21,882 nt of DNA from DYQY01 sp964643725 (GCA_964643725.1 CAZXTL010000032.1:1-21882), one strand, 5' to 3'. Counted from the stretch's first letter, positions 8,266 through 17,298 are shown. Notes: generated by a model from the sequence alone, not told the origin. Translations and numbers: made by a program.

Positions 8266-8994
8266 ATGGATATTGCCGCTAAACTTAATAGATTAATTGG
8301 AAAGCTAATTCACGATAAAGAACTTATTGTGAATGGTGATAAAATTCTGATTGGGTTGTCTGGAGGGAAAGATAGCTGGACATTATGCTATTTTTTAAAA
8401 GAGTTCCGTAAAAAAGCTCCAATTGATTTTGAAATCCATGTATGTACTCTAGACGTTCATTTTAGCAATGAACAGAAAGATATTTTGCAACATGCAGTAG
8501 ATGACTTGGGTCTAGTCTATAGTATTTATGATAATGCAATAATTGAGGTTATTAGAGAGAAAAGGAGAGAAGGCTCCAGCTATTGTTCGTTTTGTGCAAG
8601 ACTAAGAAGAGCCTATTTGTATGAAGCTGCTCAAAAGTTTGGGTGCAATAAAGTAGCTTTAGGGCATCACTTAGACGATGCAATAGAAACATATGTTATG
8701 AATATTTTTTATCAAGGAAGAACTAAGGGTTTGCCGGCCAAAATTAAAGCAACTAATGTCGAGGGGATAGAACTGATAAGGCCACTCCTTCTTTGTAAGG
8801 AAAAAGACATTATTAAGTTTGTTAATCAAACAAAACTACCTATTATCAAATGTAACTGTGATGGTACGGTTAAAACAGATGTAAGAAGAAAGTATGTCAA
8901 AAGTTTTTTGGATGATTTAGAAAAAGATACCGAAGGTGTAAAACAAACCATCCTGACGTCTATGCAGAACGTAGTTGCTAATCATATATTTTAA
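8266..8994 (+). CDS. ttcA: TtcA-like tRNA 2-thiocytidine biosynthesis protein
   Basis: Predicted cytosolic ATP-dependent tRNA thiolase of 242 residues that would convert cytidine 32 of tRNA to 2-thiocytidine. The PP-loop SGGKDS is at residues 32-37. The iron-sulfur cysteines typical of TtcA are visible as C107-x-x-C110 in SYCSFCARLRR and a third in KCNCDG (C196 or C198). The ALGHHLDDAIET segment is the usual conserved block after the CxxC. It is shorter than the E. coli enzyme, missing mostly terminal extensions. Related TtuA/TilS-type PP-loop enzymes are the alternative, but the CxxC and HHLDD context favours TtcA. There is no ribosome site before the ATG, and a -10-like TAAAAT ends 8 bases upstream, so the mRNA is probably leaderless. 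Confidence 0.88.
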   Translation: MDIAAKLNRLIGKLIHDKELIVNGDKILIGLSGGKDSWTLCYFLKEFRKKAPIDFEIHVCTLDVHFSNEQKDILQHAVDDLGLVYSIYDNAIIEVIREKRREGSSYCSFCARLRRAYLYEAAQKFGCNKVALGHHLDDAIETYVMNIFYQGRTKGLPAKIKATNVEGIELIRPLLLCKEKDIIKFVNQTKLPIIKCNCDGTVKTDVRRKYVKSFLDDLEKDTEGVKQTILTSMQNVVANHIF

Positions 8995-9087
8995 GCAAAC
9001 GTAACAGGCGTATTCCATACATAAATTTCTCATAATTATACGTTTATTAGTTGGATAAGTGGGCATAACTTACATAGGAGTTTATAG

Positions 9088-12000
9088 ATGGTTAATTTTA
9101 ACGACATGAAAAGTGTACAAGGATATTTAAATTCTAATAAGAAGATGGAGGAAGAAGCACAACTCCAGCGACTCATTAATAAGAAACTTGAGCAGAAGAA
9201 TCAATCCAAGAATTTACAAGAAGCCATGCAGTCGCAGAAGGCTGCTGATGCCCAAAGGTCTGAAGGACTAAAGAGTAAATTTGAGAATCAATTTAAGGCG
9301 TTAGAGCAAATTTCCAAGCAATTAAATGTTAAGGTTCCAGACCTTAGCACTCAACTGATTAAGCAAGCAGTTAATAATCTGGATAGTGCTACAAAAGAGA
9401 TTGTTCAGAATATTATTAAACAAGACCAGCTCGCGCAACTTAAACAAGAGCATCAGAACTACCAGCTAAAGAATAAAGGCGTTGAGCAACAATTTACTAA
9501 AGAAATGCAATTAATGGAGAGCATTGCTAAGGCAATAAAGATACCAGTAGATCAACTTACAGCAGCCGATGTTCAGAAGTTCATGCAAATAATGAAGAAG
9601 ACTTCAGGGGAAAATGTAACAACTCAGGATAAGCTCGATCAAATAGCCAAGGAACTTGGAATCCCTAAGGAGCAGATTAATACAAAAGATATCCAGAAGT
9701 TACTTGATATGTTTAAAAGGGAGCAGTTTGCGCCAAAGCAGCAGGTTAAAGAGGGGCAGACTAAACAGGCAGAAACACAAACAGATACAAGACTTAACAA
9801 ACTTGAGACCAGGCAGGAAGATATTCAGAAAATATTAGATAAATTAAAGGTGAAGCAAGAAGAAACCTTGAGCAGACTAAATGGGAAAGACCAGGAATCT
9901 CAGAAGGTTTTAGAAAAACAAATTGGCACTCTGCAAGGTAAGATGCAACAACTAGAGCAAAGCTTGCAGCAGTTAAATGGTCAAATTAAAAAGACGCTAG
10001 ATAATGGCAAAAAGGCAGAGCTTGAAGACAGAAAGTCTGGATTAGAATCTCAAGTAAAGGAACTTAAAAGTAGCTTAAAGGAACTTCAGGGCCAAAAGGA
10101 TTTTTCACAACAGATTAAAGGCAAATATGATAAAGCGTCAACACCACAAGAAGAGCTAAGTCAGATAGGAACTAGAGTAAAAGAGCTAAATAATCTCGAA
10201 AAAGAATTGTCTGCAAGATTGGAGAAAACACCTGACGAAAGTAAATCAACTCAGATAAAAGAAAAGATAGATGTTATTCGGCAAGAAAAAGAAGCTTTGG
10301 TTAAACAGGCAGAAAGTATTGCTAAAGATGTTAAATCAAAACCAGTGCAAGATGAGCAAAGTCAGATTCAGGCAAAATTAAAAGAGTTAAATAATCGTGA
10401 GAAAGAATTGAATTCTAGATTAGAAAAAGCTCCTGACGAAATCAAGGCGTCTCAAATAAAAGCAAAAATAGATGGAATTAGACAAGAGAAAGAAATATTA
10501 ATAAATAATAAAGAAGTACCTACAATAATTAATAAAGATGTCAAAAAAGAAACAGAGGGTTTCGTAAAGATAAAAAATGGAAATGAGAGTACTGCAGTAA
10601 AAGATTCACTTATAAAAGATGTAAATTCAAAATTAGATAAAATGGAAGCTGACCTTAAGTTTATGGAAGTATATGAGAAAGAGATTAACGAGCAGTCTTC
10701 AAAGGAAGTTAAAGAAAAGCTGTCAGAATTAAAGAGTATTCTAAAGGAAGTTCAGGTTGCGAAGGATGGGATGAAAGGTTTAGATAAGTTAGTTGGCTTA
10801 GAGAAGGCAATAGCTTTTAAGAAATTGTTGGGAGATATTAAGAACGACCAACTTAAAGGAAAACTAGAGAATATTGTTAGACAGAGTGTAAAGGCAACTG
10901 AACTTATAAGCAGTATTGTCTCTGGCACAAAGACAGATATTACAGATGCAGAAGCGATGATTATTTCTAGTGCAGATTTGGATGGACTTGGAGATGAAGA
11001 GTTAAATAATTTATTAAAGACAGTTGGAGATAAATTAGATCAGTTAAAGTTGAGCGTAAGATCGATAGATGTCTTAAAGGGGTCAATAAAGTCGGAAGCA
11101 AAGGAAATACAAGAAAAGAGACAAGAAGTAATCGAGGTATTACGTACGGTTGTTACTGAAAAAAGTAAGGATGATTTAGGAGTTAATGGATTAAGGAGTC
11201 TTTTTAATGCTGGAACGTTAGGACAAGAAGCAGTAGAACAGTTAATGTCACAGTTTGAGAATTTGCAAACAGAAGATTCAAAAGTACAATTCGTTCTTTT
11301 GCTTAGGGATCTTTTTAGTAAAGATGTTAGTGCCTTGAAGATGCTCGTGAGTCTTTTAGTTAATAGCGGCAAAGTTGAAGAGTCCTTTATAGAAGAAGAG
11401 ATGGGGATGTTATTTACTAAGGAAGGCGGGTTTGAAGGCGAGCCTGTTAGTAAAGAATCATTAGACGTACTTAGAAAATTAACTAATGTAACGCAAGAAA
11501 TGATGAATAGCAACGATGGCCTTCAGCAAATGGTACAGAAGGGAAGAATCGATAGAGAGATTTTTGAAAAGTTATTTAAGAAAAAAGTATCTGAGGATGC
11601 TTGGGATTATGGCATTATGTCTTTTAACATTAACAAGGTTGGCCTTCTTAAGGAAAGAGCTGAAATCAACAGTTTAGATGGGTTTTGGAAGCTTATGGAA
11701 AGGTTTTCTCGAGGCGGAGAGTCGGATACACAAGAAATGGCTGAACTTTTTCTCACATGTAAGCAGTTTTCTAATTATCAGCGAGAATTAGTTTCATTTT
11801 TTATTGATCAGTACCAAGAATTATTTATTGATCCTGATTTCCATTTTTTTGATTTGTATCAAAAATATATGGATGGGAACACTTTTGTTCAGCTCGCCGA
11901 GGGAAAAAGGGAAGAACTTTGTTTGGCAGTTATGATAAGAATGGTAAAGAGTATGCAAGGTCCAGATAAACATCAACAATTTTCTAAATTAATTGAAATG

Positions 12001-12270
12001 ACAAAACAAAAAGATGATAGTTTGGAATTTATAAGAAGTGTCGATGTTTTAGAGTTTTATTTTAGTCAGGGCGGGGTAATCAAACAGGAATTTTTAGATG
12101 CTAGCAAAGAGTTAAAGTTATTTGATAGTACAACTGAGTGGAGAGATGAATTAAAGGCACAGATTGACGACAATACAATCTCAAAAATGATTACTGGGTT
12201 CAGCAAGCCAGTCAAACAGCTTGAGAGTGTTAAATTGGGAAGATTAGCCGATAGACTTAAGAAGAAGTAA
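9088..12270 (+). CDS. Large coiled-coil protein with internal repeats, unrecognised
   Basis: A 1060-residue protein of unknown function with no signal peptide or membrane segment. The first ~500 residues are Gln/Lys/Glu-rich and predicted coiled coil. Two repeat families are visible. One is a short motif seen three times, at residues 72-98, 143-171 and 183-211, with the pattern L/M-x-x-I-(A/S)-K-x-(L/I)-x-(I/V)-P-x-x-(Q/L)-x-(T)-x-D-(I/V)-Q-K in the best two copies. The other is a 48-residue unit at 358-405 and again at 425-472, sharing KELNN.EKEL..RLEK.PDE and IRQEKE. Residues about 500-690 are helical with fewer heptads. Residues about 690-1060 look like a globular all-helical domain with more aromatic residues. 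The start has AGGAG at 9076-9080, 7 bases upstream. A structural or scaffolding role, or an exported effector, are both possible; I cannot choose. Confidence 0.85.
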   Translation: MVNFNDMKSVQGYLNSNKKMEEEAQLQRLINKKLEQKNQSKNLQEAMQSQKAADAQRSEGLKSKFENQFKALEQISKQLNVKVPDLSTQLIKQAVNNLDSATKEIVQNIIKQDQLAQLKQEHQNYQLKNKGVEQQFTKEMQLMESIAKAIKIPVDQLTAADVQKFMQIMKKTSGENVTTQDKLDQIAKELGIPKEQINTKDIQKLLDMFKREQFAPKQQVKEGQTKQAETQTDTRLNKLETRQEDIQKILDKLKVKQEETLSRLNGKDQESQKVLEKQIGTLQGKMQQLEQSLQQLNGQIKKTLDNGKKAELEDRKSGLESQVKELKSSLKELQGQKDFSQQIKGKYDKASTPQEELSQIGTRVKELNNLEKELSARLEKTPDESKSTQIKEKIDVIRQEKEALVKQAESIAKDVKSKPVQDEQSQIQAKLKELNNREKELNSRLEKAPDEIKASQIKAKIDGIRQEKEILINNKEVPTIINKDVKKETEGFVKIKNGNESTAVKDSLIKDVNSKLDKMEADLKFMEVYEKEINEQSSKEVKEKLSELKSILKEVQVAKDGMKGLDKLVGLEKAIAFKKLLGDIKNDQLKGKLENIVRQSVKATELISSIVSGTKTDITDAEAMIISSADLDGLGDEELNNLLKTVGDKLDQLKLSVRSIDVLKGSIKSEAKEIQEKRQEVIEVLRTVVTEKSKDDLGVNGLRSLFNAGTLGQEAVEQLMSQFENLQTEDSKVQFVLLLRDLFSKDVSALKMLVSLLVNSGKVEESFIEEEMGMLFTKEGGFEGEPVSKESLDVLRKLTNVTQEMMNSNDGLQQMVQKGRIDREIFEKLFKKKVSEDAWDYGIMSFNINKVGLLKERAEINSLDGFWKLMERFSRGGESDTQEMAELFLTCKQFSNYQRELVSFFIDQYQELFIDPDFHFFDLYQKYMDGNTFVQLAEGKREELCLAVMIRMVKSMQGPDKHQQFSKLIEMTKQKDDSLEFIRSVDVLEFYFSQGGVIKQEFLDASKELKLFDSTTEWRDELKAQIDDNTISKMITGFSKPVKQLESVKLGRLADRLKKK
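10159..10503 (+). repeat. Two-copy 144-bp in-gene repeat (48-residue coiled-coil unit)
   Basis: Copies at 10159-10302 and 10360-10503, offset 201 bp, encode clearly related 48-residue segments. They have diverged at the DNA level, so the duplication is not recent. Confidence 0.75.
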
Positions 12271-12283
12271 TATCTTTATAAAA

Positions 12284-12312
12284 TTGTAATTCATTATACT
12301 ATTATGTATAAT
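12284..12312 (+). promoter_or_regulatory. Candidate promoter of the ATPase-coaX pair
   Basis: TTGTAA (12284-12289), 17-base spacer, consensus TATAAT (12307-12312). It lies in the 80-base gap after the coiled-coil gene. The resulting leader would be about 30 bases and contains AGAGG at 12326-12330, about 20 bases from the ATG, which is too far for a normal ribosome site. Confidence 0.5.
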
Positions 12313-12350
12313 AGTATAAGCAAATAGAGGTTATGTAATTATAAATAAAA

Positions 12351-13406
12351 ATGATATCTAGAAAAAAAGAAATTTTAGAGCTTGTTAAAGTAATATCAAA
12401 AGGCAACAATGCCTTGGTGTACGGTCATTTATTTAGTGGTAAGACAAGTTTCCTAAAACAACTCACTGTAGATTTTGATAATGAGAAAGTAACGTATTTT
12501 TACATAGATTGTAAAAAGTGTTTTGATGAAAGAAGTTTTCTTTCTGAATATTCCAAAGAAGGATTAAGAGTATTGTCAGGGCAAGTGGCAGGTGCAGTTA
12601 AGGATGCCTTTCAGATTTTGCCTAATATTAAACCATCAATAAGCTCAAGTGGCTCCAAGGGTGCAGAGCTTTCTATGTCTTATGGTTTTACCTCTGACGA
12701 CATGACAAAATTTACTTTAGACGTATTACAAGCACCATATAGGATTAGCAACTCGAGAGGAGAACAAGTCGTTGTTATTCTTGATGATTATGATTATTTA
12801 TTAACAATTGAAATTCTTAAATTTCATGATTTTATATCAAAGAGTAATGATCAAGGAGTCGTGTATATATTAAGTACAGCAGATCAAGATTTATTTTTAT
12901 CAATTAGCAAAAAAGAACAAAAGAATTTACACGTGGATCTTATTCATGTTTTAGATAAAACAACAGAAGCTCAATGTCATAAGTATATAAATGATCAATT
13001 TACAGATTTAGAAATTGAAGAAGGAGCAATAGAGTTTTTAATGTCAGCAGTATCAGGGGATATTAAGGCGATAAGTGAGTTTATTAATTATTATGGTAAA
13101 AACGAATTAACAATACGAGCGATTAGGAGAACGATTAATTCTATTTTAGCTAGAAAAGAACATACATTTCAAATCTTTTTTGATTCTCTATCTGTTCATC
13201 AGAAGAAGCTTATTGTGGCTCTAGCAAAACATTCAGGTAAACATGTTTTTAAAGGGCAGTTTATTTATAATAACGGGTTAATCTCTGTTCCATCAGTGCA
13301 GACATCAATAAAGGGTCTTATTAAAAAGCAATTTATCCATAAAGATGTGGATGGTATGAAGTTTACAGATGTATTTTTCGGGGAATGGCTTCGGAGATCA
13401 TTTTAA
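12351..13406 (+). CDS. AAA/STAND-like ATPase with C-terminal winged helix
   Basis: Predicted cytosolic P-loop ATPase of 351 residues. Walker A is GHLFSGKTS at residues 25-33 and Walker B is VVVILDDYDYLL from residue 140, with D145-D146. A following YILSTAD segment fits sensor 1. Residues about 275-351 resemble the winged helix that ends archaeal-type ATPases of this class (SVHQKKLIVALAKHSG, then SVQTSIKGLIKKQFIHK, then FFGEWLRR). Such proteins are often DNA- or protein-binding switches; the partner is unknown here. An in-frame stop at 12342-12344 makes 12351 the first possible ATG; it has no good ribosome site. The stop overlaps the downstream coaX start (TAATG at 13404-13408), so the two are translationally coupled. 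A functional link to the preceding coiled-coil gene is possible but unproven. Confidence 0.85.
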   Translation: MISRKKEILELVKVISKGNNALVYGHLFSGKTSFLKQLTVDFDNEKVTYFYIDCKKCFDERSFLSEYSKEGLRVLSGQVAGAVKDAFQILPNIKPSISSSGSKGAELSMSYGFTSDDMTKFTLDVLQAPYRISNSRGEQVVVILDDYDYLLTIEILKFHDFISKSNDQGVVYILSTADQDLFLSISKKEQKNLHVDLIHVLDKTTEAQCHKYINDQFTDLEIEEGAIEFLMSAVSGDIKAISEFINYYGKNELTIRAIRRTINSILARKEHTFQIFFDSLSVHQKKLIVALAKHSGKHVFKGQFIYNNGLISVPSVQTSIKGLIKKQFIHKDVDGMKFTDVFFGEWLRRSF

Positions 13407-14101
13407 TGTTTGATTTAATGGCAATAGGCATTGGGAATACCAATACTACAATTGCTTATTTTAAAAACGGAGAAATCAAACGCTTAGACAATAAGAAGAC
13501 AAAATATGTTTCTAGTAAGTTGAAATTGTTGTCAGCTGAAAAGATAGTAATATCTTCTGTAGTTCCCAAAGCAACAGCAGTCATCTTGAAAAAATATCCT
13601 TTGGCAGAGATTTTAACTTTGCAAAACGTCTCTGATATAAACTTCCCCGAGAATATTGGTATAGACAGAGCCATTAACGTTGTTACAGCAATGAAGCTGT
13701 ATAAGACAAAAAATGTATTAGTTGTGGATATTGGAACGGCATTAACTTTTACTTGTTGTTTGTCTGGTAAGTTCAAGGGTGGACTTATAATGCCTGGTTA
13801 TGGGTTGTCTAAAAAGACGCTTTTCTCTAACACAGCACTTTTGCCTGTAGTTTCTGATGATATTTCTGATAATATTTTTTGTCAGCAAACAAATATTGCG
13901 ATGTCTTCAGGAATTCTGAACCTTTATAAGAGATCGATTAATTCTTTGATTGAGGAGTATCGAGCGGCGGCTAATCAAGAGCTAGTTGTTGTTGCAACGG
14001 GCGGAGATGCTATATTTTTTGCTGATTATTCTAACAGTTTGGATGTAGTGAATCCTACATTATTGTTGGAAGGTATTAGTCTTTTATTAAATGACAAATA
14101 G
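13406..14101 (+). CDS. coaX: Type III pantothenate kinase
   Basis: Cytosolic kinase of 231 residues with this start, phosphorylating pantothenate as the first step of coenzyme A synthesis. CoaX landmarks are present: an IGNTNT phosphate loop near the N terminus, NFPENIGIDRAINVVTA, VVDIGTALTFTC with the likely catalytic Asp, GGLIMPGYGLSKKTLF and VVATGGDA near the C terminus. The first loop normally reads D-x-GNT; here it is G-I-GNT, so the conserved Asp is replaced by Gly. That may lower or alter activity. I chose the ATG at 13406, which overlaps the ATPase stop as TAATG and has GGAG at 13393-13396. The open frame extends to an ATG at 13385, and a further ATG lies at 13418. The stop abuts the gatB stop from the opposite strand with no bases between. 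Confidence 0.85.
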   Translation: MFDLMAIGIGNTNTTIAYFKNGEIKRLDNKKTKYVSSKLKLLSAEKIVISSVVPKATAVILKKYPLAEILTLQNVSDINFPENIGIDRAINVVTAMKLYKTKNVLVVDIGTALTFTCCLSGKFKGGLIMPGYGLSKKTLFSNTALLPVVSDDISDNIFCQQTNIAMSSGILNLYKRSINSLIEEYRAAANQELVVVATGGDAIFFADYSNSLDVVNPTLLLEGISLLLNDK

Positions 14102-15544
14102 TTATTTTATTAGAGAGTTTATTATTTCGTTGACTATGCCAGGGTTGGCTTTTCCGTTAGATCTTTTCATGACTTGACCAACTAAAAAACCAATTGCTTT
14201 TGGATTGCCGCTTTTAATATCTTCTACAACCTTAGGGTTTTCAGTTAGTACCGATTCTACAATTTTTTTGAGTTCGCCTTCGTCTGAAACTTGTGAAAGT
14301 CCTTTATTCTTTACTATTTTTTCAGCATTTTCTCCAGTTTCAATTATTTCTGGAAGTATTGTTTTGGCTATTTTCCCTGATATAGTATTTTTGTCTATTA
14401 GAAGTAATAGTTCGGCAAGAAGTTCAGGTGAAAGTTTGGTTTGAGAAAGAGTAAGTCCTTTTTGGTTTAAATATCCAAGGATTTCACTCATAATCCAGTT
14501 AACTGTTTCTTTGGGTTTCGAACCGCAACTAACTGTTTTTTCAAAGAAGTCAGCAGTTTCTTTTTCTGCAGTAATAACGTCTGCATCATAACTAGTTAAG
14601 GCAAAGGAGTTAATGTATCTATTTTTTCTTTCTTCTGGTAGTTCTGGTAATGAGCTTTGAACTTTTAATATCCATTCATCACTTATTAAAATTGGTACTA
14701 AGTCTGGGTCTGGGAAATATCTATAATCATGAGCATCTTCCTTGCTTCTCATAGATTTTGTGCTGTTGGTGGCTTCATTATAGTGTCTAGTTTCTTGAAC
14801 TATTTCTCCACCTTCTTCTAAGATATCAATCTGTCGTTCTACTTCGATGTTGATAGCTTTTTCGATAGATTTGAAGCTGTTAAGGTTTTTGACTTCAGTT
14901 TTAGTTCCAAGCTTTTCTTGTCCTTTAGGTCTAATGGAAATGTTTGCATCACAGCGAAGTGAGCCTTCCTCCATATTGCCATCACAAACGCCAAGGTATC
15001 TTACTATTTGTCTAATTTTTTGAGCATATGCTACTGCTTCTTCTGCTGATCTGATATCAGGCTCACTAACTATTTCACAAAGTGGCACTGAAGATCTGTT
15101 TAAATCTGACAGACTATAGGAGGCATCTTTGATGTTATCGCTTCCCGCGTGTACAAGTTTTCCAGCGTCTTCTTCCATGTGTACCCTAGTAATACCAATA
15201 GTTCTTTTTATTCCATTTACTTCTACTTCCAATTCTCCTTTTTCACAAATAGGTTTGTCGTACTGAGATATTTGATATCCTTTAGGTAGGTCAGGATAGA
15301 AGTAGTTCTTTCTGGCAAATTCATTGAGTCTTCTGATCTGACATTTGGTTGCTAGTCCAATCATCATTGCGCTCTCTACTACTTGTTTGTTAACCACTGG
15401 AAGCATTCCTGGCTGACCTGTACAAACAGGGCAAATGTGAGTATTTGGTTCGCTTGAAAAGGAAGCATCGCAATGACACATTAACTTAGATTTTGTTGAC
15501 ATTTGTGCATGTATTTCTAGTCCAATGACCACTTCCCAGTTCAT
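14102..15544 (-). CDS. gatB: Aspartyl/glutamyl-tRNA amidotransferase subunit B
   Basis: Subunit B (480 residues, full length) of the GatCAB complex, which binds misacylated Glu-tRNA(Gln) or Asp-tRNA(Asn), activates the acyl group with ATP and amidates it. The N terminus EVVIGLEIHAQMSTKSKLMC, the zinc-type cysteines C23, C25, C38 and C41 (CHC and CPVC), and YFYPDLPKGYQISQYDKPIC are hallmarks. The C-terminal ~150 residues form the YqeY-like helical tail that contacts tRNA. The ATG directly follows the gatA stop with GGGAGA just upstream, so it is translated as the third gene of the gatCAB operon. The gene ends against coaX with no visible terminator. Confidence 0.97.
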   Translation of the reverse strand: MNWEVVIGLEIHAQMSTKSKLMCHCDASFSSEPNTHICPVCTGQPGMLPVVNKQVVESAMMIGLATKCQIRRLNEFARKNYFYPDLPKGYQISQYDKPICEKGELEVEVNGIKRTIGITRVHMEEDAGKLVHAGSDNIKDASYSLSDLNRSSVPLCEIVSEPDIRSAEEAVAYAQKIRQIVRYLGVCDGNMEEGSLRCDANISIRPKGQEKLGTKTEVKNLNSFKSIEKAINIEVERQIDILEEGGEIVQETRHYNEATNSTKSMRSKEDAHDYRYFPDPDLVPILISDEWILKVQSSLPELPEERKNRYINSFALTSYDADVITAEKETADFFEKTVSCGSKPKETVNWIMSEILGYLNQKGLTLSQTKLSPELLAELLLLIDKNTISGKIAKTILPEIIETGENAEKIVKNKGLSQVSDEGELKKIVESVLTENPKVVEDIKSGNPKAIGFLVGQVMKRSNGKANPGIVNEIINSLIK

Positions 15545-16999
15545 TTATATCTCCCAGTAAGGGTTTTGTAAGTTAAACCCTAAGATTTTTTCAATTATTT
15601 TAGCAATTGAGAAAAGTTTTTTATCTTCAAGTAAGTTTCCCATTAGATGTAGTCCCATAGGTAAGTTATTTACGGTTCCACAAGGCATAGATAAAGCAGG
15701 GATACCTGCTAAATTAGCAGGTATTGTCATGATGTCGTTCATATACATTTCAAGCGGATTACTTTTCGAACCAAACGCAAATGGAGGAGTAGGTGTAGTT
15801 GGTGAAATAAGGACATCATATTTATTAAATGCTTTCTGAAAGTCATTTTTCATAATTGTCCTGACTTGTTGTGCTTTTTTATAATAAGCGTCATAGTAGC
15901 CACTACTTAAAACATAGGTTCCTATAAGGATTCTTCTTTTTACTTCAGCGCCAAAACCTTCACTTCTGGATAGCTCCATCATGTCTACAAGTGATTTTGC
16001 TTGTTCATTGCGATAACCATACCTTACTCCGTCAAACCTAGCCAAGTTTGAACTTGCTTCGGCAGGTGCAATTATGTAATAAGTGGAGATTCCTTGTTCA
16101 AGAGAAGGAAGTTCTGTTTCTTCAAGAATAATTCCTTCGTTTGATAGTTTATTTGTAATGTTTTGGTAAAGTTCTTTGGTTTTACTATCTAGATTAGCAA
16201 AGAATTCTTTAGGTAGACCTATTTTGATTTCTTTAGGAGTATTAAGGTTAGTGTAGTCTGTGTCTATTTGTGATTGCGAAGTGGAATCTTTAGTGTCGTG
16301 ACCACTAATTACTGACAGTAGCGCAGCAGAATCGTCAATATTTTTAGAGAAAGGTCCTATTTGATCAAGTGAAGAGGCAAAGGCAATAAGTCCATAGCGA
16401 GAAACAACTCCATAAGTAGGCTTCATTCCAACGATTCCACAGAAGCTGGCTGGTTGTCTTATTGATCCGCCTGTATCAGAACCTAGAGATAATGGTGCTT
16501 GTAGGGCCGACACAGCAACAGCTGAACCACCAGAAGAACCACCTGGTACGGTTTTAGTATCCCAAGGATTTTTTGTAGGTCCGAAAAAGGATGTTTCTGT
16601 TGATGAGCCCATTGCGAATTCGTCCATGTTTGTTTTACCAAGTATAGGCATATTATTATTCTTGATTTTCTCAATAACAGTAGCATCATAGGATGGAATA
16701 AAGTTATTAAGTATTTTAGAGCAACAGGTTGTGCGAACGCCATCTGTGCACATATTATCTTTGATTGCGATAGGAACACCTTCAAGCAACTTAAGTTCTT
16801 GTGATTTAGCTATTTTCCCATCAACTATTTTGGCTGTTTGAAGTGCAGATTCCTCACAGATAGAAACAAAGGAGTTAAGGTCTTTATTGGTAGCTGTAGT
16901 TCTGGCTAGGAATGCCTTAGTAACTTCCGTACATGATAGTTCTTTAGTTTTATATTTTTCACTAATTTCAATTGCTGTTAGTTTAAGTATGTCGTTCAT
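15545..16999 (-). CDS. gatA: Aspartyl/glutamyl-tRNA amidotransferase subunit A
   Basis: Glutaminase subunit (484 residues) of GatCAB, releasing ammonia from glutamine for transfer to the aminoacyl-tRNA bound by GatB. It belongs to the amidase-signature family: the Ser-cisSer-Lys triad is visible as K80 (AIKDNM), S155 (PGGSSGGSA) and S179 (GSDTGGSIRQPASFCG). The length is typical. The start overlaps the gatC stop as TAATG (17001-16997), indicating translational coupling. Confidence 0.97.
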   Translation of the reverse strand: MNDILKLTAIEISEKYKTKELSCTEVTKAFLARTTATNKDLNSFVSICEESALQTAKIVDGKIAKSQELKLLEGVPIAIKDNMCTDGVRTTCCSKILNNFIPSYDATVIEKIKNNNMPILGKTNMDEFAMGSSTETSFFGPTKNPWDTKTVPGGSSGGSAVAVSALQAPLSLGSDTGGSIRQPASFCGIVGMKPTYGVVSRYGLIAFASSLDQIGPFSKNIDDSAALLSVISGHDTKDSTSQSQIDTDYTNLNTPKEIKIGLPKEFFANLDSKTKELYQNITNKLSNEGIILEETELPSLEQGISTYYIIAPAEASSNLARFDGVRYGYRNEQAKSLVDMMELSRSEGFGAEVKRRILIGTYVLSSGYYDAYYKKAQQVRTIMKNDFQKAFNKYDVLISPTTPTPPFAFGSKSNPLEMYMNDIMTIPANLAGIPALSMPCGTVNNLPMGLHLMGNLLEDKKLFSIAKIIEKILGFNLQNPYWEI

Positions 17000-17289
17000 T
17001 AGTTTGTTAGTATCCTTGGAACTTTAAAAGAATGATTTTCAACATCAGGGGCATTCTCAAATAACTTATCAATATTTTTGTAAGTAATTATTTCATCTTT
17101 TTTGAAAACATTTTGTAGCGGAATTGCATGGGAAGAAGGTTCTATTCCCTCAGTATTAACTTGTTGTAGTGAGTTTGCATATTCGAAAATATCGTCGAGG
17201 CTTTTAGTAAAAGACAATAGCTCATTATCATTGAAACGTAGTCTCGATAATTTAGCTAAATGTTCAACAGTTTTTTTGTCTATTGTCAT
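16999..17289 (-). CDS. gatC: Aspartyl/glutamyl-tRNA amidotransferase subunit C
   Basis: Small 96-residue subunit that wraps GatA and GatB together. The opening VEHLAKLSRLRFNDNEL and the later EGIEPSSHAIPLQNVFKKDE are typical of GatC. It is first in the gatC-gatA-gatB operon. The ATG at 17289 has no Shine-Dalgarno site; a TAAAAT hexamer ends 9 bases upstream, predicting a leaderless transcript for the whole operon. Confidence 0.95.
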   Translation of the reverse strand: MTIDKKTVEHLAKLSRLRFNDNELLSFTKSLDDIFEYANSLQQVNTEGIEPSSHAIPLQNVFKKDEIITYKNIDKLFENAPDVENHSFKVPRILTN

Positions 17290-17298
17290 AACGATGGT

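Noticed and set aside
8997..9045. Inverted repeat AAACGTA/TACGTTT between ttcA and the coiled-coil gene as a terminator
   Set aside because: The arms are 7 bases with a 35-base loop, AT-rich, and without a T-tract, so it is not convincing as a terminator.
11040..11513. Open frame of 157 codons on the minus strand within the coiled-coil gene
   Set aside because: It lies fully antisense to a convincing long gene, is rich in Ser/Leu/Thr as expected from the reverse of Lys/Glu-rich coding, and has no ribosome site or recognisable domain.
11160..12270. C-terminal part of the coiled-coil protein as a type III secretion gatekeeper (SepL/HrpJ/TyeA-like)
   Set aside because: The helical character and some local patterns are suggestive, but no specific motif could be confirmed and no secretion-apparatus genes lie in the window.
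13385..13405. Earlier ATG for coaX at 13385
   Set aside because: It has no properly spaced ribosome site and would overlap the ATPase gene by 22 bases. The ATG at 13406 overlaps the stop as TAATG, has GGAG 9 bases upstream and matches the family N terminus better.
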